From: Pacificimonas sp963710205
Lineage (GTDB): Bacteria; Pseudomonadota; Alphaproteobacteria; Sphingomonadales; Sphingomonadaceae
Length of the DNA stretch: 64,000 bases
Direction: 5' to 3'
Assembly (NCBI GenBank): GCA_963710205.1
Contig: CAVPZG010000007.1
Span: 186,001-250,000, forward strand
Program-made: the position numbers and the translations under genes
Notes under the pieces: model-generated
The model's database searches: none
What the model was told of the DNA's origin: nothing
Seen by the model: the letters and a program-made list of their open reading frames with translations, nothing else
Part shown: piece after piece, positions 51,365 to 60,712 of the stretch
How positions within the stretch are numbered: the stretch's first letter is position 1
Layout: every line of letters begins with the position of its first letter

Positions 51365-51679
51365 TTACGCGCCCAGCTTGATCTCCACATCCACACCCGC
51401 CGACAGGTCGAGCTTCATGAGCGCGTCCACCGTCTGCGGCGTAGGTTGCACGATGTCGAGAAGACGCTTGTGCGTCCGCACCTCGAACTGCTCGCGGCTT
51501 TTCTTATCGACATGCGGACCGCGGTTGACCGTGAACTTCTCAATGCGCGTAGGCATCGGGATCGGACCGCGAATCATGGCGCCGGTACGCTTAGCCGTAT
51601 CGGCAATTTCACCCGTAGCCTGGTCCAGCACACGATGGTCAAAGGCCTTTAGCCGGATCCTGATATTCTGAGTTTCCAT
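51365..51679 (-). CDS. rpsJ: 30S ribosomal protein S10 (NusE)
   Basis: The 104-aa protein starts at 51679 (METQNIRIRLKAFDHRVL), GAGG lying 9 bases upstream, and has RGPIPMPTRIEKFTVNRGPH. Besides its place in the 30S head it joins NusB in antitermination. First gene of the S10 block, 35 bases downstream of a terminator-like hairpin after tuf. Confidence 0.97.
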   Translation of the reverse strand: METQNIRIRLKAFDHRVLDQATGEIADTAKRTGAMIRGPIPMPTRIEKFTVNRGPHVDKKSREQFEVRTHKRLLDIVQPTPQTVDALMKLDLSAGVDVEIKLGA

Positions 51680-51700
51680 CGACGTCGACCTCAAACCTTC

Positions 51701-51741
51701 AAACAAAAGAGAACCGGTCCAGCACGTAAGCGCCGGACCGG
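51701..51741 (-). terminator. Intrinsic terminator or attenuator between tuf and rpsJ
   Basis: On the minus strand the stem CCGGTCCGGCGC, loop TTAC, and GTGCTGGACCGG (12 pairs, two of them G-T) is followed by TTCTCTTTTGTTT. It lies 17 bases after the tuf stop and 35 bases before rpsJ. No clear promoter is visible between it and rpsJ, so some read-through into the S10 operon is likely. Confidence 0.75.
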
Positions 51742-51757
51742 CTTTCGGTATCTAACC

Positions 51758-52948
51758 TTACTTCGTGATGTCGCCCACAACGCCAGCGCCAACCGTACGG
51801 CCGCCCTCACGAATTGCGAAACGAAGACCCTTGTCCATAGCGATCGGTGCGATCAGCTTGACACCCAGGCTCACATTGTCGCCAGGCATAACCATTTCCG
51901 TACCCTCTGGCAATACCACTTCGCCAGTTACGTCAGTCGTGCGGAAATAGAACTGCGGACGATAGTTCGCGAAGAACGGCGTGTGACGGCCACCCTCGTC
52001 CTTGCCGAGAACATAAACCTCTGCGGAGAAATCGGTGTGCGGCGTGATCGAGCCGGGCTTGGCCAGAACCTGGCCACGCTCGACATCTTCACGCTTCGTG
52101 CCACGCAGCAGCGCGCCGACATTGTCGCCAGCCTCACCGCGGTCGAGCAGCTTGCGGAACATCTCAACGCCGGTGACGGTCGTCTTGACGGTGTCCTTGA
52201 TGCCAACAATCTCGATTTCCTCACCGACGTTCACGACGCCCGTTTCGATGCGACCCGTCACAACGGTACCACGGCCCGAAATCGAGAACACGTCCTCGAT
52301 CGGCATCAGGAACGGCTGGTCCAGAGGACGCTCTGGCTGAGGAATATAGTCGTCAACAGCCTGCATCAGCTCAATGATCTTTTCCTTGCCGATATTGTCA
52401 TCACGACCTTCAAGAGCAGCCAGCGCCGAACCTGCGATGATGGGAATATCGTCGCCGGGGAACTCATAGGAGCTGAGCAGCTCGCGGATTTCCAGTTCGA
52501 CGAGCTCAAGCAGCTCTTCGTCGTCGACCTGATCGACCTTGTTCATGAAGACGACCATGGCGGGCACACCAACCTGGCGAGCGAGCAGGATGTGCTCCTT
52601 CGTCTGTGGCATGGGACCGTCGGCTGCGTTCACAACCAGAATCGCGCCGTCCATCTGGGCGGCACCGGTGATCATGTTCTTCACATAGTCGGCGTGGCCC
52701 GGGCAATCGACATGCGCATAGTGGCGCGCGCCCGTCTCATATTCAACGTGTGCCGTCGAAATCGTGATACCGCGCTCGCGCTCTTCGGGAGCCTTGTCGA
52801 TGTTGGCGAAGTCAACGGCTGAGCCGCCATGTGCTTCGGCCATCACCTTCGTGATCGCTGCGGTCAGCGTGGTCTTGCCATGGTCAACATGGCCGATGGT
52901 GCCAATGTTGCAATGCGGCTTGTTACGCTCGAATTTTGCCTTACCCAT
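51758..52948 (-). CDS. tuf: Elongation factor Tu
   Basis: The 396-aa GTPase delivers aminoacyl-tRNA. G1 GHVDHGKTTLT (residues 18-28), G3 DCPGHADYVKN, G4 NKVDQ, then domains 2 and 3 (DVFSISGRGTVVTGRIE; ending VGAGVVGDITK). It is the last gene of the str operon, as in many bacteria; only one copy is in the window. Confidence 0.99.
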   Translation of the reverse strand: MGKAKFERNKPHCNIGTIGHVDHGKTTLTAAITKVMAEAHGGSAVDFANIDKAPEERERGITISTAHVEYETGARHYAHVDCPGHADYVKNMITGAAQMDGAILVVNAADGPMPQTKEHILLARQVGVPAMVVFMNKVDQVDDEELLELVELEIRELLSSYEFPGDDIPIIAGSALAALEGRDDNIGKEKIIELMQAVDDYIPQPERPLDQPFLMPIEDVFSISGRGTVVTGRIETGVVNVGEEIEIVGIKDTVKTTVTGVEMFRKLLDRGEAGDNVGALLRGTKREDVERGQVLAKPGSITPHTDFSAEVYVLGKDEGGRHTPFFANYRPQFYFRTTDVTGEVVLPEGTEMVMPGDNVSLGVKLIAPIAMDKGLRFAIREGGRTVGAGVVGDITK

Positions 52949-53001
52949 AATCTGTAACCCTCTTCATTTTCTAGGTTAATCTGTTGCTTTCAGAAACGCG
53001 G

Positions 53002-55101
<2,100 letters not shown>

Positions 55102-55134
55102 GGGGGTGGTCTTCCTGCGTAAAAGTCTGAAAAA

Positions 55135-55605
55135 TTACCAGCGGTAGTGCGAGAATGCGCGGTTCGCTTCCGCCATACGGTGCGCATCTTCGCGCTTCTT
55201 CACGGCGTTGCCGCGATTCTGCGAGGCATCCATCAATTCCGAGGACAAACGCTGAGCCATTGTATTTTCGGGGCGGCCGCGTGCCGCGCTGATCAGCCAG
55301 CGGATGGCGAGCGCCTGTCCGCGATCCGGACGAACCTCGACCGGCACCTGATAGGTCGCACCGCCGACACGGCGGCTGCGCACTTCGACAGCGGGCTTCA
55401 CGTTGTTGAGAGCCTCATGAAAGACGCCAAGCGGATCGGTCTTCATCTTGGCCTCAATGGAATCGAGCGCGCCATAGACGATGCTTTCCGCGACCGACTT
55501 CTTGCCCTGATACATGACAAGATTCATGAACTTTGTCAGGACCATATCACCGAAGCGGGGATCGGGCAGGATTTCACGTTTTTCTGGGCGGCGGCGACGT
55601 GCCAT
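55135..55605 (-). CDS. rpsG: 30S ribosomal protein S7
   Basis: The 156-aa protein starts MARRRRPEKREILPDPRFGD and has VRSRRVGGATYQVPVEVRPD and HRMAEANRAFSHYRW. It initiates assembly of the 30S head and lies near the E site. It sits 61 bp downstream of rpsL. Confidence 0.98.
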   Translation of the reverse strand: MARRRRPEKREILPDPRFGDMVLTKFMNLVMYQGKKSVAESIVYGALDSIEAKMKTDPLGVFHEALNNVKPAVEVRSRRVGGATYQVPVEVRPDRGQALAIRWLISAARGRPENTMAQRLSSELMDASQNRGNAVKKREDAHRMAEANRAFSHYRW

Positions 55606-55666
55606 TTCAAATTTCCTTTGTGATCTTCAGCTTACCCGAAACACGTCCGGCGCTTACTCTGGCTGG

Positions 55667-56038
55667 TTATTTAGGCTTCTTTGTACCGTATTTCGAACGG
55701 CTGCGCTTCCGGTCGCCGACGCCCTGCGTATCGAGCACGCCGCGCAGCACGTGGTAACGCACACCGGGAAGATCCTTGACGCGGCCGCCACGGATCAGAA
55801 CAACGGAATGTTCCTGGAGGTTGTGACCTTCACCGGGGATATAGCCGATGACTTCAAAGCCATTGGTCAGACGAATTTTGGCAACCTTGCGGAGCGCCGA
55901 GTTCGGCTTCTTCGGGGTCGTCGTGTAAACGCGCGTGCACACACCGCGCTTCTGCGGGTTCGCTTCCAAAGCGGGAACCTTGTTACGGGCCTTCTGCGGC
56001 ACGCGTCCCTTGCGGACCAGCTGGTTGATCGTCGGCAT
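55667..56038 (-). CDS. rpsL: 30S ribosomal protein S12
   Basis: The 123-aa protein starts at 56038 (MPTINQLVRKGRVPQKARNK). The decoding-site loops TTPKKPNSALRK and GGRVKDLPGVRYH carry the wild-type lysines whose change gives streptomycin resistance elsewhere, so sensitivity at this locus is predicted. First gene of the str operon with a leader of roughly 200 nt. Confidence 0.98.
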   Translation of the reverse strand: MPTINQLVRKGRVPQKARNKVPALEANPQKRGVCTRVYTTTPKKPNSALRKVAKIRLTNGFEVIGYIPGEGHNLQEHSVVLIRGGRVKDLPGVRYHVLRGVLDTQGVGDRKRSRSKYGTKKPK

Positions 56039-56244
56039 TCGGTCACCTTCACTAGCAAACTGAATTCGCGCCCCTGGAAGGCACGCGAACGAAAAAAGAC
56101 AGACCTTGCGGGGACCAGAGATTCGGCGCCGCACGGAACTGCCTGTAACTATATCAACGTAAACGAAGATTTCTCTCCGCTCTCGCCATCGGACTGCGTT
56201 TAAGGGCGAACCTTACGAGCCAGCCCGCGAGCTGTTGTGCCTTG

Positions 56245-56273
56245 CATATAGGAATATCGGACTAATGGGTCAA
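56245..56273 (-). promoter_or_regulatory. Sigma70-type promoter of the str operon
   Basis: On the minus strand TTGACC (-35, 56273-56268) and TATATG (-10, 56250-56245) are spaced by exactly 17 bases. Transcription would start near 56238, leaving an untranslated leader of about 200 nt (56039-56238) before rpsL in which I see no other gene. Confidence 0.75.
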
Positions 56274-56512
56274 CGCCCTAATGCCTGGCTGGGCGTCGTC
56301 AGAGGATCGCGAAATGGCTTGCGTCGCTTATCATGTGCAGAGCCGTTCTGGACAATGACGTAGGTGCGCTGCGGCACCTGGACCGCCTGGCGCGCGTTGT
56401 ACAAGGGTACGGCAAACGCGTTCAGCGCATAGCGCCCGGCGGCAGCCCGGGTAGTCAGGGGACGCGGGTCGCTCCCGCGCACATGTCGCTGAAACACGGA
56501 ATAAGATATCAT
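56270..56512 (-). CDS. Possible small protein, unknown
   Basis: The 80-residue frame from ATG 56512 (MISYSVFQRHVRGSDPRPL) overlaps the stop of the ORF upstream by ATGA, which argues for coupled translation. Composition is basic with no motif or membrane helix. Its end overlaps the -35 region of the str promoter by a few bases. It may be spurious; nothing else explains 56274-56512. Confidence 0.3.
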   Translation of the reverse strand: MISYSVFQRHVRGSDPRPLTTRAAAGRYALNAFAVPLYNARQAVQVPQRTYVIVQNGSAHDKRRKPFRDPLTTPSQALGR

Positions 56513-56820
56513 TGAAACTCTACCAGCTTCATCTTGACGCAAGTGGGCTTCATGACACCCTTCCGCTTCGGAAGATCGAAGCAGGTCCGCGTGCGGCTCC
56601 GTACAGGCTTCAGCCAGTTGCCGAACCGCTTCACCCTCAATTTTTGCGCCGGGTCGAACCCGACCCGCGCTGCCGAAACGAGCTTTACGCCCACTGCGCC
56701 GACAGAGCTGCGCGCCTTTGCCGAAAAGGGCGCTGCGAGCGTGGTGAAGACGGTCGTCAGACCAACCATTAGGAGAAGACTGCCTTGGGAAAGCACGTTG
56801 CGAAAATGATTATCTGTCAT
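56509..56820 (-). CDS. Possible small exported basic protein, unknown
   Basis: The 103-residue frame has a hydrophobic stretch (LLLMVGLTTVFTTLAAPFSAKA, given as residues 16-37) like a signal peptide with an AxA site, followed by about 65 Lys/Arg-rich residues with two Cys (TCFDLPKRKG and KPTCVKMK). No ribosome binding site is near the ATG at 56820; an internal ATG at 56769 is an alternative. The 114 bases upstream to the amidohydrolase stop are AT-rich and hold no recognised gene. Confidence 0.35.
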   Translation of the reverse strand: MTDNHFRNVLSQGSLLLMVGLTTVFTTLAAPFSAKARSSVGAVGVKLVSAARVGFDPAQKLRVKRFGNWLKPVRSRTRTCFDLPKRKGVMKPTCVKMKLVEFQ

Positions 56821-56934
56821 GGATCAATAACGGGTCCTCCGCCCCATATGTTCCATATTTATGCAAATAAAATAACTGTTTACGGGACTTTAACCATTCA
56901 ACATCCGGTACAGAAATCAGCAATCGGAAACAAA

Positions 56935-58182
56935 TCAGTCGACCCGCCTGCCGCCCTTGATGACAGCAACAGGTGTTTCCAGCTCGGCTACATTGGCGAG
57001 TGGATCGCCTTTTACCGCAACCATGTCACCAAAAGCGCCAACCTTCAAAAGGCCGACCTCGCCGGTCCGTCCCAGCGCATCCGCGGCGTTGACCGTCGCC
57101 GCCTGAATAGCTTGCAGGGGGGTCATGCCAAACCGCACCATGACGGCAAACTGGCCTGCATTCTGCCCATGCGGATAAATTGCCGCGTCGGACCCGAAAA
57201 CCATTTTCACGCCAGCCTCGACCGCGCGGCGGAAACTTTCACGCTGAACCTTGCTGACCTGCCGTTCTTTCGCCAGATTTTCCTCACGCACCCCGTTCTT
57301 TTCGCCCTCTGACAGCGTGTAGTCGGTGTTGTAGATGTCCATCGACAAATAGGTCCCGCGCTCTTTTGCAAGGCGGATTGCTTCATCATCCAGAAAACTG
57401 GCATGTTCCACGGTCGTGACGCCGCCGCGGATTGCGGCCTTGATACCGTCCGTGCCATGCGCATGGGCGGCAACTTTCAGGCCCAGCAATGACGCGGCAT
57501 CGACGGCCGCGCGAATCTCTTCCTCGGTCAACTGCTGCTCACCGACCTTCGTACCCTTTGAGAACACGCCTCCGGTCGCGCAGATCTTGATGACCTCCGC
57601 GCCGTATTTCCGCATCCAGCGGACCCGCTGGCGCATTTCCTCGGGACCATTGGCAACGCCGCGTGCCGTCACGTCCATGCTGGGCGGGAAGCTATTGTCA
57701 TCGCAATGTCCGCCTGTCGCGCCGATCGCATGTCCGGCGGGAACGATGCGCGGCCCCGGTGTCCGCCCCTCCTCGACGGCCTGCTTCAGGCCAACGTCGG
57801 CGAAATTGTCGGAGCCCACGTTTCGGACGGTTGTGAAGCCCGCCTTTAACGTAGCCTCGGCATTGGGGGCCGCCATGATGGTCCAGAAACTATCGGTATA
57901 CTCCAGCCCGCGCCAGCCGCCTATGTCAGCAACGCCGGTCAGATGCACATGCATGTCAATCAAACCGGGCAGCAATGTGTGGCCGCTCAGATCGATCCGC
58001 TTCGCATCAGCGGGCGCACCCGAACCATCCAGGGAAACAATGCGCCCATCGGTAACGACGATCTGGGGCGTGTTCACATAGCGCCCGCTTTCCACATCCA
58101 GCATGCGGTCGGCCGTGATGACAGTCGTTTCAGCGAAGGCGGGGGCAGCGATCAGCGCCAGCAGCGAAAGGCATGTTTTCAT
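56935..58182 (-). CDS. Secreted metal-dependent amidohydrolase (imidazolonepropionase/prolidase-like)
   Basis: The 415-aa protein has a signal peptide (MKTCLSLLALIAAPAFA), the metal-binding HxH in LIDMHVHLTG (about residues 75-84), the likely carbamylated Lys in EVIKICATGGV, His residues in AAHAHGTDGI and VEHASFLDD, and the Asp in VFGSDAAIYPHG. Relatives hydrolyse dipeptides or Xaa-Pro bonds; the substrate is not certain. Periplasmic or extracellular location. Confidence 0.9.
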   Translation of the reverse strand: MKTCLSLLALIAAPAFAETTVITADRMLDVESGRYVNTPQIVVTDGRIVSLDGSGAPADAKRIDLSGHTLLPGLIDMHVHLTGVADIGGWRGLEYTDSFWTIMAAPNAEATLKAGFTTVRNVGSDNFADVGLKQAVEEGRTPGPRIVPAGHAIGATGGHCDDNSFPPSMDVTARGVANGPEEMRQRVRWMRKYGAEVIKICATGGVFSKGTKVGEQQLTEEEIRAAVDAASLLGLKVAAHAHGTDGIKAAIRGGVTTVEHASFLDDEAIRLAKERGTYLSMDIYNTDYTLSEGEKNGVREENLAKERQVSKVQRESFRRAVEAGVKMVFGSDAAIYPHGQNAGQFAVMVRFGMTPLQAIQAATVNAADALGRTGEVGLLKVGAFGDMVAVKGDPLANVAELETPVAVIKGGRRVD

Positions 58183-58224
58183 TCATGATGCCATAGCCAC
58201 GAATTTGCAGGCTCGGCAAGTGAT

Positions 58225-58542
58225 TCAGCCTAGCTGGCCGACCAGCTTGCGGTAGATCGGCGGATAAAGCGGCTTCACAAAGGCGCAGCCATAATAGCCC
58301 TGCCCTGCCCTGACGACGACAGCTTCGAACCCGCGTATGTCTTCAACGCGCAGGCGCAGCACGGTGCCGGTCGGGATGAAGATAGGACTTTCAAAGCGAA
58401 ACCCGGTCATGGACAGATCCTTGACGACGCCGTTGACGCGCATGGTTCCGCTGTGCCGCGCCTCGGCACCAAGCTCTACCGGCAGCCTTTCGGCGCCGCG
58501 CATGTCGGTATCCGTCTCAACAAAAGCAACATTCGCCGCCAT
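58225..58542 (-). CDS. PilZ-domain protein, possible c-di-GMP binder
   Basis: The 105-aa single-domain protein has VVKDLSMTGFRFESP matching the PilZ D/N-x-S-x-x-G motif, and an N-terminal RLPVELGAEARHSG where the RxxxR motif would be expected but is not complete, so nucleotide binding is uncertain. A GGDEF protein is encoded at the right edge. Confidence 0.75.
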   Translation of the reverse strand: MAANVAFVETDTDMRGAERLPVELGAEARHSGTMRVNGVVKDLSMTGFRFESPIFIPTGTVLRLRVEDIRGFEAVVVRAGQGYYGCAFVKPLYPPIYRKLVGQLG

Positions 58543-58611
58543 AAGGCACCTCCCAAGAGTGCGATATGGCTATCAGGAAAGCGTCAATAACTCCTAAACC
58601 GTAATGGTCCG

Positions 58612-58992
58612 TTACGGACGTAATTGGGCAGGCATCGTCTTTAGGTTCTTCGGCGTTACCTTCCAGCGAAGAGGATTTTCATATTCGAAGTCCATTTTCA
58701 CGTTCATGTCGGCACGGCGGATTTGAATGAGAACGGTCTTCCAGTCGCCCTGCCCCGAATCCGCCATGGCCTTGTGCAGGTCGCGCAGACGATAGTGCAG
58801 GTCCTTGTTGCGCGGCGTGCCCGCCTTCGGCACGCCATTGGCATCGTAGCTGTAGCCGCTGATCTGCGTAGCGCCTTCGCCATATATCCCTACGACGGAA
58901 ATGCCATCCCAGTCCCGGTCGGCATATTTCTCGTCCTGTACGATCATGGTGCCGATCTCGTGTATCAGCGCATCGGCGGGCATGTTGTCCAT
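58612..58992 (-). CDS. Probable immunity protein, YezG-like
   Basis: The 126-aa soluble protein lies five bases after the nuclease toxin gene. Its C-terminal half, with DLHKAMADSGQGDWKTVLIQI followed by MDFEYENPLRW, follows the pattern of YezG, the immunity protein of the B. subtilis toxin YeeF, which carries the same kind of nuclease domain. Start at 58992. Assignment rests on pattern and gene order. Confidence 0.65.
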   Translation of the reverse strand: MDNMPADALIHEIGTMIVQDEKYADRDWDGISVVGIYGEGATQISGYSYDANGVPKAGTPRNKDLHYRLRDLHKAMADSGQGDWKTVLIQIRRADMNVKMDFEYENPLRWKVTPKNLKTMPAQLRP

Positions 58993-58997
58993 AAGGG

Positions 58998-60617
58998 CTA
59001 GTTATCCATCAGCATGTCTATGTCCGAACGGGCTACCCGGTCGAACCCCTGTCCGGCCACGTTATCGAACATGGCCGAATTTTCATAGACGATGTCGCCT
59101 GTCCCCGGATTGATGACCTCATATTCCACATGCACGTCATTCGGCCGCCCGGAACGGAAGTCATCGAGGTCGATCCGAACCCGGACCTCGGCACCAGCAT
59201 TGATCCAGTCGGCGATTTCATTCTCGAATCTCTTGTAGGCCGACGTGTTGAAATTGGCATTCTGCGGGAACAGATTGATATCGCCCTGATCGGGCATGAA
59301 TCGGTGGGCAACGATGTGCCCGCCCTGATCGCCCTCAATGCCTGCTTGTCCAACTCGCCGAGTGGCAGCGATTTCGTCGGGTGAGCGTACCGCACCAGTC
59401 GTGACGTTCGAAAGCGTCGCTTCAGCGCGGATCGTCTGCCCCTCCGCATTAACGGTATAGACGACTTCATTTCCATTGGCGCGCCGGGTCGTCTGCGTGA
59501 CGATTTCCGCGGCATCATCGACCAGCCGCCCGCCGCCTTCCGCCAGATCGTCGGCGGCACTAGCGGGAATGTCGTCCGCACTGCGCAGGACCACCTCGGC
59601 AATCTCGTCGCCATTGCGCGCAAGAAATTTGATGCCGCCCTTGGCAATGCCATAGCCGCCCGCCGCTATCTCGACCGCCTGTGCGATGACCGCACCCCCT
59701 GCCTGCGCGCGGTTGGTCATATCGAACGTCGGAATGCTGTCGGATGCAATGTAGGCGTCAACACCGGAATAGGTGCCGCGCACCCACTCGGCGCTGCCGT
59801 CGGCACCCGCGGCATCTAGCCCGCCCGCGATCAGCCGGCTGGGCGATGTCAGCCACCAGTTGAGGCTGTCATTGGTAATTTCATAAAGGTCGCTAAAACC
59901 ATTCGCAACGGCCTTGGCACCACCAATCACGCCCTGGCCCGGATGATTTAGCGCCAGCGTGACATTCTCGTCCCAGGTTGCGCCGCCCCCCAGCAGGCGA
60001 TTGAGCTCACCGACCTGCTCCGCAGTCAGTTCACGGTCGAGGACGAGCTTGGTAGCGACCGCACCAGCGGGATCGCTCTCGGCAATGTGCGCCAGATCAT
60101 AGGCGAGCTCGTTGACGTTGAGAACTTCGGTTCTATCCCGTCCGCGCCTGCTAACCTGTACGCCGATATTGTCGTCGATCAAATGCGCGGCGCTCGTCTC
60201 TGCCACGGCCTCATCAACGATAACCTCGCCGCTTAATCGATCACCGGCCAGGCTGGCAAAGGCAGCGCCCTGCTCGGCTATGGCACGGTTCAAATCCTCA
60301 TTGAAGTGGCCGAGCTGAGCCGGCGTCAGCCGCGCCTCGACCTCCTCGCGAACATCCTGGGCATAGTCAGGGTCGGTGCGCGCGATCGCAAGAATATCAT
60401 AGGACAACCTGTCCGTATGCACCGTGTAGACGGTGCGCTCCTCGATCGTCTTCCCGCGGCTTCCATGACCGCCCTGCACATGCGAGGTCGTATGGCTTTC
60501 CACCAGATTTGCCGCACGTTCGGCAGGGGCCGGGCGGGAACGCTCCGGACTTGGCGGGGGAGAGCGAAACTGACTGGGATTGATGCGGCTGCCGTCCGCA
60601 CCCTCGATCAACGCCAT
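58998..60617 (-). CDS. Polymorphic toxin with C-terminal DNA/RNA non-specific endonuclease domain
   Basis: The 539-aa protein has no signal peptide. The last 120 residues fit Endonuclea_NS_2: GDQGGHIVAHRFMPDQGD with the catalytic His, NLFPQNANFNTSAYKRFENE with the metal-binding Asn and Glu. The N-terminal half has two similar 40-residue units (LSYDILAIARTDPDYAQDV... and LAYDLAHIAESDPAGAVAT..., each ending in LTPAQLGHFN / LTAEQVGELN). A Gly/Ala-rich segment (about 215-330) with one weak hydrophobic stretch follows. The paired immunity gene downstream supports a toxin role. No VgrG, PAAR, LXG or CdiA marker is visible, so the delivery route is unknown. Confidence 0.75.
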   Translation of the reverse strand: MALIEGADGSRINPSQFRSPPPSPERSRPAPAERAANLVESHTTSHVQGGHGSRGKTIEERTVYTVHTDRLSYDILAIARTDPDYAQDVREEVEARLTPAQLGHFNEDLNRAIAEQGAAFASLAGDRLSGEVIVDEAVAETSAAHLIDDNIGVQVSRRGRDRTEVLNVNELAYDLAHIAESDPAGAVATKLVLDRELTAEQVGELNRLLGGGATWDENVTLALNHPGQGVIGGAKAVANGFSDLYEITNDSLNWWLTSPSRLIAGGLDAAGADGSAEWVRGTYSGVDAYIASDSIPTFDMTNRAQAGGAVIAQAVEIAAGGYGIAKGGIKFLARNGDEIAEVVLRSADDIPASAADDLAEGGGRLVDDAAEIVTQTTRRANGNEVVYTVNAEGQTIRAEATLSNVTTGAVRSPDEIAATRRVGQAGIEGDQGGHIVAHRFMPDQGDINLFPQNANFNTSAYKRFENEIADWINAGAEVRVRIDLDDFRSGRPNDVHVEYEVINPGTGDIVYENSAMFDNVAGQGFDRVARSDIDMLMDN

Positions 60618-60712
60618 AACAGAAACTCCGACCTGACTTGGTCGATAGAACCTGCCGCTTCAGTTCAGCTCATGATATGCGGGGGTTCCCGTAAACCGGT
60701 AACCGCCATCGT

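Noticed and set aside
60287..60297. GGTTCAAATCC, a tRNA T-loop-like string
   Set aside because: It lies inside the toxin gene, and no acceptor, D or anticodon stem can be drawn around it.
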